From the NCBI GenBank assembly GCA_011330545.1, contig DRQI01000026.1:1-12437 (forward strand): a stretch of 12,437 nt of DNA. The letters run 5' to 3'. The position numbers were made by a program, and so were the translations under genes. Below, piece by piece: positions 6,714 through 12,437 of the stretch. Below the pieces are notes generated by a model. That model made no database searches, was not told the DNA's origin, and saw nothing but the letters and a program-made list of their open reading frames with translations. This stretch comes from Flavobacteriia bacterium (lineage in GTDB: Bacteria; Bacteroidota; Bacteroidia; Flavobacteriales; Flavobacteriaceae). Within the stretch, counting starts at the first letter, position 1. The number at the start of each line of letters is the position of its first letter.

Positions 6714-6760
6714 ACATTGCGGCCCTGCCTGCCGGTAGGCAGGTTTGCGGCTTTGCGAGA
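6714..6760. repeat. palindromic element CCTGCCTGCCGGTAGGCAGG with TTTGCGAG flanks
   Basis: The 20-base palindrome at 6724-6743 pairs fully apart from one G-T pair. It is flanked by acattgcgg on the left and by tttgcggctttgcgag on the right, as if the palindrome had inserted in a TTTGCG-type repeat. It shares gcaggtttgcg with the copy after nuoI. On the minus strand it yields CLPAGR, the usual spurious peptide of this family. A strong hairpin is expected in the RNA between nuoJ and nuoK, but no T-run follows, so it is not a classical terminator. Confidence 0.8.
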
Positions 6761-6793
6761 TCAACATAGATTACCTTAGTAATAAATATAATT

Positions 6794-7111
6794 ATGATAG
6801 AAGGCATTAGCATATACGAAATTTTATCCCTGTCAAGCATCCTGTTTTTTATAGGGATTTACGGTTTTTTTACCCGTGAAAATTTAATTATGGTATTGAT
6901 GTCAATAGAACTGATATTAAATGCTGCCGCTGTAAATTTTGTAGTGATAAATACCTATTTATACCCCGATTTTTTACAAGGTGCCATTTTTTCAATTTTT
7001 ATCATTGCCCTTGCTGCCGCAGAAACAGCACTGGCCATTGCCATCATTATCAATTTATATAAACTGGTTACCTCTGTGGAAGTGAAAGATACAGAAGTTA
7101 TGAAATATTAA
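6794..7111 (+). CDS. nuoK: NADH-quinone oxidoreductase subunit K
   Basis: NuoK (ND4L) is a three-helix antiporter-like subunit on the proton path between NuoH/J and NuoN. The 105-residue protein keeps the two membrane glutamates that matter in E. coli: Glu39 in MSIELILNAAAVNF and Glu77 in LAAAETALAIAI. The three helices are at about 8-26, 31-52 and 62-89. The short C-terminal tail is hydrophilic. It is separated from nuoJ by 208 bp and from nuoL by 89 bp, both repeat-bearing. Confidence 0.97.
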   Translation: MIEGISIYEILSLSSILFFIGIYGFFTRENLIMVLMSIELILNAAAVNFVVINTYLYPDFLQGAIFSIFIIALAAAETALAIAIIINLYKLVTSVEVKDTEVMKY

Positions 7112-7121
7112 AAGAAAGATA

Positions 7122-7198
7122 GGAGTATTGAGATGCAAGTATTGAGTTTTTACTCTTTCTTGCCACTCACTACTCAATACTATATACACAATACTAAA
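7122..7198. repeat. convergent heptamer arrays forming an inverted repeat
   Basis: The left arm reads ggagtat, tgagatg, caagtat, tgagttt (7122-7149). The right arm reads tactcaa, tactata, tacacaa, tactaaa (7171-7198), which is the reverse-complement motif in the same 7-bp period. agtattgagt (7138-7147) and actcaatact (7172-7181) are perfect complements across a 24-base loop. The array ends 2 bp before the nuoL ATG, so a hairpin could affect its translation. Confidence 0.85.
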
Positions 7199-7200
7199 TT

Positions 7201-9114
7201 ATGGACTACAGTTACGTCATAGCAATTCCCCTGATTCCTTTAGCAATCTTTTTGCTATTGGGATTGTTTAGTAAAAAAATTCCGCCATCCATTTCAGGAT
7301 GGATAGGCTCATTGGGCTTGGGAGCATCATTTGTACTATCACTATATACCGCCTATCATTATTTCCTTGAAGGAAAAGTAAACGGTATATACCAAACTTT
7401 TGTCTACAAACAAACATGGCTGGCATTTAGCGATAAACTCCATATAGATATGGGTGTACTGATTGACCCTATTGCGGTGATGATGCTCGTAGTAGTAACT
7501 ACCATCTCCTTTATGGTACATTTATATAGTAGAGGATATATGAAAGGCGACGATGGCTATACGCGTTTCTTTGCTTATCTTGCCCTGTTTAGCTTCTCTA
7601 TGCTGGGGTTGGTATTGGCTACCAATCTTTTTCAAATTTATATTTTTTGGGAATTGGTAGGAGCTTCCTCATTTTTACTCATAGGATACTATTATACCAA
7701 ACCCTCAGCCGTTGCCGCGGCAAAAAAAGCATTTATCGTAACCCGTTTTGCCGATTTCGGATTTTTAATAGGTATTTTACTAGTAAGTTATTACTCGGGT
7801 ACTTTTGATTTCGCTGAGTTAAACAATCCGGAAGGTATTATGATAAGCAATTGGGCATCCACCTCTTTTATGGGCTTATCGGTTTTTACTTGGGGATTGA
7901 TTTTAATTTTTACGGGAGGTGCCGGAAAATCGGCGATGCTGCCATTTCATATTTGGTTGCCCGATGCCATGGAAGGGCCAACGCCCGTATCAGCATTGAT
8001 ACACGCTGCTACAATGGTAGTAGCCGGTGTCTATTTGGTTGCCAGATTATTTCCGGCTTTCTATTTCGTTCAAGAAGGTTATGCCTTGAATATTGTTGCC
8101 TATGTAGGTGCTATTTCCTCATTATTTGCCGCTATCATCGCAATCACACAAAACGACATCAAACGTGTATTGGCATTTTCAACCATGTCACAAATAGGAT
8201 ATATGATGTGGGCATTAGGCGTTTCAAAATACAACGGGCATGAAGGCCTTGGGTTTATGGCATCTATGTTCCATTTATTTACACATGCCATGTTTAAAGC
8301 CTTGCTTTTCTTGGCTGCCGGTTCAGTAATTCATGCCATTCATAGCAACTATTTAAAAGATATGGGCGGTTTGCGAAAATATATGCCCATAACACATATT
8401 ACTTTTTTGATTGCCGCCTTGTCAATTTCAGGAGTTCCCGGATTTGCAGGGTTCTTTAGTAAAGACGAAATTTTAGCCGCTGCTTATGAACACAATATGC
8501 TTATTTATATCAGTGGTGTGGTGGTAGCCGGACTAACAGCGCTGTACATGTTTAGGCTCTATTTCGGTATTTTTTGGGGAAAAGATACCTCATACGAACA
8601 TCCGCCCCATGAATCGCCATGGTCAATGAAAGTACCTATGCTATTTTTAGCAGTGATGAGTATTATTGGCGGATACATCCACTTTAGTGAATTTGTAACT
8701 GCAGACCACCAGCCTTTTGCCGCCCATCTCAATTATACATTGGCAGCCATTGCGTCAGGAGTGGGAATTTTAGGGATACTCATCGCCTATATTTTATATA
8801 AAAAAGAAACCACTATTCCGGATAAGATTGCCGGTACTTTCGGTGCATTGTATACTTGGACAGCCCATAAATTTTATTTTGATGAAATTTATTTGTTCGT
8901 CACAAAAAAAATTATTTTCGGACTCATTGCAGCACCGGCCGCATGGTTTGATAAACATATAGTAGATGGTACTATGATTGGCATCGGAAATGTTACCGTT
9001 GCCATATCAAATAAAATAAAAGGATTGCAATCAGGAAAATTTCAAGATTATGCCATGGCATTTATCAGCGGAAGCGTCATTTTGGCCATCGTAGTATTTT
9101 ACTTATGGATGTAA
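7201..9114 (+). CDS. nuoL: NADH-quinone oxidoreductase subunit L
   Basis: NuoL (ND5) is the distal proton-pumping, antiporter-like subunit, with a long lateral helix at its C-terminus. The 637-residue protein is of normal length. HLYSRGYM (107-114) and the DGYTRFFAYL segment are typical of the N-terminal part. The core pumping pair is present: Glu151 in FWELVGASSF and Lys243 in TGGAGKSAMLPFH, followed by WLPDAMEGPTPVSALIHAAT (252-271). A Met replaces the usual Gln after GKSA. The downstream lysine motifs NDIKRVLAFSTMSQ and HAMFKALLF are kept, as is GFFSKDEIL. The last 100 residues contain the amphipathic lateral helix and a final membrane anchor. nuoM follows after 43 bp. Confidence 0.97.
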   Translation: MDYSYVIAIPLIPLAIFLLLGLFSKKIPPSISGWIGSLGLGASFVLSLYTAYHYFLEGKVNGIYQTFVYKQTWLAFSDKLHIDMGVLIDPIAVMMLVVVTTISFMVHLYSRGYMKGDDGYTRFFAYLALFSFSMLGLVLATNLFQIYIFWELVGASSFLLIGYYYTKPSAVAAAKKAFIVTRFADFGFLIGILLVSYYSGTFDFAELNNPEGIMISNWASTSFMGLSVFTWGLILIFTGGAGKSAMLPFHIWLPDAMEGPTPVSALIHAATMVVAGVYLVARLFPAFYFVQEGYALNIVAYVGAISSLFAAIIAITQNDIKRVLAFSTMSQIGYMMWALGVSKYNGHEGLGFMASMFHLFTHAMFKALLFLAAGSVIHAIHSNYLKDMGGLRKYMPITHITFLIAALSISGVPGFAGFFSKDEILAAAYEHNMLIYISGVVVAGLTALYMFRLYFGIFWGKDTSYEHPPHESPWSMKVPMLFLAVMSIIGGYIHFSEFVTADHQPFAAHLNYTLAAIASGVGILGILIAYILYKKETTIPDKIAGTFGALYTWTAHKFYFDEIYLFVTKKIIFGLIAAPAAWFDKHIVDGTMIGIGNVTVAISNKIKGLQSGKFQDYAMAFISGSVILAIVVFYLWM

Positions 9115-9157
9115 TATAAAAGAGTAATGATTTAGAATTTATTTAGAATAAATTAAT

Positions 9158-10651
9158 ATGGATATTTTAACACTTTTCGTTGTTGTACCGATTATTACTG
9201 TCTTAGTATTGATTTTTGCAAAAGACTTAAAACAAGCAAGAGTAATATCATTAGCGGGAATGCTCGTTCAACTCGGTATGGCCATCAATTTGATAGTTGC
9301 CTATTTACATGAACGTCAACTAGTAAGTAAAGATACTATCATGGTTTTTACCAGAGACATCCCGTGGTTTGAATCGTTTAATATCCATTATACCATTGGA
9401 GTAGATGCCATTTCAGTAGTGATGATTGCCCTAACAGCTTTTATTGTAGTTGCCGGAATTTTTATTTCATGGAAGATTGACGATTTGCCCAAAGAATTTT
9501 TTATTACCCTTATTGTATTGGCAACCGGAGTTTTTGGCTTCTTTATCTCACTCGATTTGTTTACACTCTTTGTGTTTTATGAAATTGCCGTAATACCCAT
9601 GTTTCTACTCATTGGTATTTGGGGTTCGGGGCCTAAAGAATTTTCTGCCATGAAACTTACCTTGATGTTGATGGGGGCTTCTGCCGTGTTATCAATAGGT
9701 ATTTTCGGTATCTATTTTAATTCAAATGCCGGTGGTGGTGTGTTGACTTTCAATATTTTAGAAATTGCCAAAGCCAATATTCCTGTGGCTGCCCAAAATT
9801 TATTTTTTCCATTTGTATTTGTGGGTTTTGCAGTTATCGGAGCCTTGTTTCCATTCCATACATGGTCACCTTCAGGGCATGCATCAGCACCTACAGCAGT
9901 ATCTATGCTACATGCCGGTGTTTTGATGAAATTAGGAGGTTACGGAGTTTTTAGAATTGCCATGTATTTACTTCCGCAAGGCGCGTTGCACTGGACAGAC
10001 TTTTTCTTAGTACTGGCAACCATCGGTGTAATTTATGGTGCCTTTGGCGCTATTATGCAAAAAGATTTAAAATATATCAATGCCTATGCCTCGGTAAGCC
10101 ATTTGAGTTTGGTATTATTTGCCTTATTAATGCTCAATAAGACCGCTTGGAACGGTGCCATTATCCAATCACTATCCCACGGATTGTTAACCGCATTATT
10201 TTTTGCCTTAATCGGAATGGTATACGGTAGAACCCATACTCGAGACATCGCCAAACTGGGAGGTATTATGAAAATATTGCCATTTATCGGCGCTGTATAT
10301 GTCATTACCGGATTGGCCTATTTGGGCTTGCCCGGATTTAGTGGTTTTGTAGCCGAAATGAATGTTTTTGTAGGTGCTTTTGAACATCCCGATTTATTTC
10401 ATAGAGTCATAACTGTAATTGTAGTTTCATCAATTGTGGTTACCGCCGTATACATTTTAAGAATGGTAGGAAAAATTATGATGGGGCCGTTGGTAAATGA
10501 AGAACATGCCAACTTACCAAAAGCAGCCTGGTATGAAAAAGTAGGGTTGGTTTTACTAATGATTCCCGTAGTAGTGATTGGTACCATACCTTTCGGATTA
10601 AGTGAAATGATAAAAGATAGTATTACACCGTTTTTAGAACGGTTATTATAA
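9158..10651 (+). CDS. nuoM: NADH-quinone oxidoreductase subunit M, TM7 lysine replaced
   Basis: NuoM (ND4) is the middle antiporter-like proton-pumping subunit. The 497-residue protein keeps Glu142 in FVFYEIAVIPMFLLIGIWG (E. coli Glu144) and Lys258 in GVLMKLGGYG (E. coli Lys265). In the helix-7 segment the usual FAVK.P..P.H.WLPDAH.. reads FAVIGALFPFHTWSPSGH (224-241). With a constant offset of 7, Ile227 occupies the position of E. coli Lys234, and the LPDA motif is SPSG. The codon is ATC and the surrounding frame is intact, so this is not a frameshift. Other landmarks, such as QKDLKYINAYASVSHLS (301-317) and LGLPGFSGFVAE, are typical. The substitution may be a clade-wide variant. The upstream 43-bp spacer is AT-rich with a repeated tttagaat. 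Confidence 0.95.
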   Translation: MDILTLFVVVPIITVLVLIFAKDLKQARVISLAGMLVQLGMAINLIVAYLHERQLVSKDTIMVFTRDIPWFESFNIHYTIGVDAISVVMIALTAFIVVAGIFISWKIDDLPKEFFITLIVLATGVFGFFISLDLFTLFVFYEIAVIPMFLLIGIWGSGPKEFSAMKLTLMLMGASAVLSIGIFGIYFNSNAGGGVLTFNILEIAKANIPVAAQNLFFPFVFVGFAVIGALFPFHTWSPSGHASAPTAVSMLHAGVLMKLGGYGVFRIAMYLLPQGALHWTDFFLVLATIGVIYGAFGAIMQKDLKYINAYASVSHLSLVLFALLMLNKTAWNGAIIQSLSHGLLTALFFALIGMVYGRTHTRDIAKLGGIMKILPFIGAVYVITGLAYLGLPGFSGFVAEMNVFVGAFEHPDLFHRVITVIVVSSIVVTAVYILRMVGKIMMGPLVNEEHANLPKAAWYEKVGLVLLMIPVVVIGTIPFGLSEMIKDSITPFLERLL

Positions 10652-10663
10652 TAACGGTCAAGA

Positions 10664-10690
10664 CCTAACAGGTTTTAAAAACGGGTTAGG
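10664..10690. repeat. degenerate CCTAACAGGTTTT inverted repeat
   Basis: CCTAACAGGTTTT (10664-10676) pairs with AAAACGGGTTAGG (10678-10690), with two mismatches in a 13-bp stem. It resembles the CCT(A/C)ACAGGTTTT-type palindromes that I recall as frequent between Bacteroidota genes. It nearly fills the nuoM-nuoN spacer. It lacks a 3' T-run, so termination is unlikely. Confidence 0.7.
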
Positions 10691-10710
10691 CCTCAATTAA
10701 GAATAAAAAA

Positions 10711-12141
10711 ATGAACTGGAACAGTCTCCTATTAATGCGATTTGAATTAGGATTATTAATCCTCTTTCTCGCTGTCCTTATTTTTGAAATTTTTACCGGC
10801 AAAAAACAAAAAGGAAAGTTGGTTTCCTTTGCCATAATCCTCTTTGCCATTCATACGGCAGTAGGTTTCTTTCCATTAGAAGAAGGCCGTTTGTTTGGTG
10901 GTATGTTTAGAACCAACACCCTGCTCTATTTCTTTAAAAATGTGTTGAACGTCGGGGTGTTAATCGTGCTCTTGCAATCTGCCGATTGGCTTAAAGAAAA
11001 AGTAGTAGCCCAACACAAAGGCACAGAATTTATCCTCTTATTACTATCCTCTTTACTAGGCATGTATTTTATGATTTCTTCAGGAGATTTTTTAATGTTT
11101 TATCTCGGCTTAGAATTGGCCACTTTGCCTGTTGCCGCATTGGTAGCCTATGAAACCTCTAAACGCATATCAGCAGAAGCCGGGGTAAAATATATTTTGT
11201 CATCGGCTTTGGCTTCGGGTACCGCCTTATTCGGAATTTCACTCTTGTATGCCACAACCGGAACTATTTATTTTGATGTCGTAGCATCGGTTTTAACAGT
11301 TTCTAATTTATCGGTTTTAGGATTTATTTTATTCTTTTCGGGATTGGCATTTAAAATTTCGCTGGCACCTTTCCATTTCTGGACAGCTGATGTTTATGAA
11401 GGGGCACCCATTAATGTGGCTTCTTATTTATCGGTTATTTCAAAAGGCGCAGCGGTATTGATTTTAGTAATTCTTCTATTTACGGTTCTAAAGCCTTTAT
11501 TCTTATTTTGGAATAAGATTATCTATATCGTTGCCATTGCTACTATGACCATTGGTAACCTATTTGCTTTACGCCAACAAAATATGAAACGGTTTTTAGC
11601 CTTTTCTTCGGTGGCACAAGCCGGATTTATTTTATTGGGAATGCTTTCGGTAGACCAATTAGGGTTGGCCACCGTATTGTTTTTTGTAACCGTTTATATC
11701 TTTTCAAATTTAGGGGCTTTTGGCGTAGTACAAGCCATTTCATCAGCTGCTGATAAGGAAAATATTGACGACTATGAAGGGTTGTACCGCACCAATCCGA
11801 AACTGAGCCTTTTATTGATGTTGGCATTATTTTCTTTAGCAGGAATACCTCCGTTGGCGGGATTCTTCGGCAAATTCTTTTTATATCTCGCTGCTGCCAG
11901 TAAAGGATATTACGTACTGGTATTTATCGGGGTTGTAAATGCTACCATATCTTTATATTATTACCTCATAGTGGTAAGAGCAATGTTTTTGCGAAAAAAT
12001 CCGGATGCCATTCCGTATTTTTCAAGCAAACTGTTTATGAAATTAGGATTGGTACTATCAGCTATTGGTATTTTAGTAGCGGGATTGTACAGTCCGTTAT
12101 ACGAATACGTATATGCCATTAGTACAACGTTTTTAAATTAA
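10711..12141 (+). CDS. nuoN: NADH-quinone oxidoreductase subunit N
   Basis: NuoN (ND2) is the antiporter-like proton-pumping subunit nearest the Q-module. The 476-residue protein, with about 14 membrane helices, retains the functional residues known from E. coli: Glu135 in YLGLELATLPVAALVAY, Lys160 in AEAGVKYILSSALASG, Lys215 in GLAFKISLAPFHFW followed by TADVYEGAP, and Lys245 in LSVISKGAAVL. NMKRFLAFSSVAQAGF and FSLAGIPPLAGFFGKFF are further family landmarks. The start follows an AT-rich leader with an A7 run. It is the last recognisable complex I gene; the next gene starts 6 bp after the stop and is probably cotranscribed. Confidence 0.97.
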   Translation: MNWNSLLLMRFELGLLILFLAVLIFEIFTGKKQKGKLVSFAIILFAIHTAVGFFPLEEGRLFGGMFRTNTLLYFFKNVLNVGVLIVLLQSADWLKEKVVAQHKGTEFILLLLSSLLGMYFMISSGDFLMFYLGLELATLPVAALVAYETSKRISAEAGVKYILSSALASGTALFGISLLYATTGTIYFDVVASVLTVSNLSVLGFILFFSGLAFKISLAPFHFWTADVYEGAPINVASYLSVISKGAAVLILVILLFTVLKPLFLFWNKIIYIVAIATMTIGNLFALRQQNMKRFLAFSSVAQAGFILLGMLSVDQLGLATVLFFVTVYIFSNLGAFGVVQAISSAADKENIDDYEGLYRTNPKLSLLLMLALFSLAGIPPLAGFFGKFFLYLAAASKGYYVLVFIGVVNATISLYYYLIVVRAMFLRKNPDAIPYFSSKLFMKLGLVLSAIGILVAGLYSPLYEYVYAISTTFLN

Positions 12142-12147
12142 AAAAAA

Positions 12148-12437
12148 ATGGGATTATCAGGAAAACACTTATTTGGCAGTATAGACGATACGAGAGTTAC
12201 TTTTGTAGAAAAAAAAATTAGCGAAGAGCGAAAAGATTTTTTAAAAAAACTCTTAGAGCACAATGGGTTTGAGGTCATCATTCAAGAAGAAAAAAGGCCT
12301 AATGAAGACGAGCCTCAGCTGTATACCGTTGCGGTAACCGACATGGTTTTTAATCCTACCGTTTGGGTATTTCAGCGTAAGTTAAAAACCTTTGACGGCC
12401 ATAAAGTAACTCCCGACTATTGGGATCAAAAAACAAC
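12148..12437 (+). CDS. unrecognised protein, 3'-truncated by the window edge
   Basis: An open frame of 96 codons runs from the ATG at 12148 to the right edge without a stop. It starts 6 bp after nuoN behind a run of A residues, in the style of the other starts here. The protein begins MGLSGKHLFGSIDDTRVTFV, with no signal peptide or membrane segment. An acidic/basic helical part (about residues 20-42) is followed by a predicted beta-rich part with TVAVTDMVFNPTVWVFQRKL (61-80). I do not recognise the family. It is plausibly a small soluble protein conserved next to nuoN in related bacteria, but this is inference from position only. Codon use resembles the nuo genes. Confidence 0.75.
   Translation, partial: MGLSGKHLFGSIDDTRVTFVEKKISEERKDFLKKLLEHNGFEVIIQEEKRPNEDEPQLYTVAVTDMVFNPTVWVFQRKLKTFDGHKVTPDYWDQKT

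Noticed and set aside
7851..8243. 130-codon plus-strand open frame inside nuoL
   Set aside because: It is an alternate frame of nuoL, Cys- and Arg-rich without recognisable motifs, and nuoL is complete across the region.
9158..10651. NuoM as a pseudogene or frameshifted because of the altered helix-7 motif
   Set aside because: The frame is intact over 497 residues, conserved segments on both sides are in register, and the changes are in-frame substitutions.
10664..10690. Intrinsic terminator between nuoM and nuoN
   Set aside because: The stem has two mismatches, no T-run follows, and nuoN is an obligate partner of the upstream genes. A dispersed repeat fits better.

Overview
The window looks like chromosomal DNA of a Bacteroidota bacterium, probably Flavobacteriales-like. 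The protein sequences resemble that phylum, the DNA is AT-rich, starts are preceded by A-rich leaders rather than Shine-Dalgarno sites, and the spacers carry short palindromes of a kind common in these genomes. The assignment rests on recalled family resemblance, not on a search.

All genes lie on the + strand. A 5'-truncated beta subunit of 2-oxoglutarate:ferredoxin oxidoreductase (korB, 1-916) is followed by a 223-bp spacer with terminator-like and promoter-like signals. Then comes a respiratory complex I operon: nuoA, nuoB, nuoC, nuoD, a four-helix-bundle (S23/IVP) gene, nuoH, nuoI, nuoJ, nuoK, nuoL, nuoM, nuoN (1140-12141). A gene for an unrecognised protein starts 6 bp after nuoN and runs off the right edge.

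The operon encodes the quinone-reducing Q-module (B, C, D, I) and the proton-pumping membrane arm (A, H, J, K, L, M, N). It lacks nuoE, nuoF and nuoG, which make the NADH-oxidising module. The order is otherwise canonical, and the four-helix-bundle gene sits exactly where E-F-G would be. If those genes are not elsewhere in the genome, the complex probably takes electrons from ferredoxin or another carrier. The neighbouring ferredoxin-reducing KorB fits that idea but does not prove it.

The least ordinary feature is in the spacers. Six of them hold tandem arrays with a strict 7-bp period. The heptamer differs from locus to locus, one related family (GAAGACG-like) occurs in both orientations, and two of its arrays flank the four-helix-bundle gene as inverted copies. 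Other spacers hold palindromes with a CCGG centre, a TTTGCGAG-type repeat and a degenerate CCTAACAGGTTTT inverted repeat. A second point of interest is NuoM, where the transmembrane-helix-7 lysine needed for proton transfer in the E. coli protein is an isoleucine.
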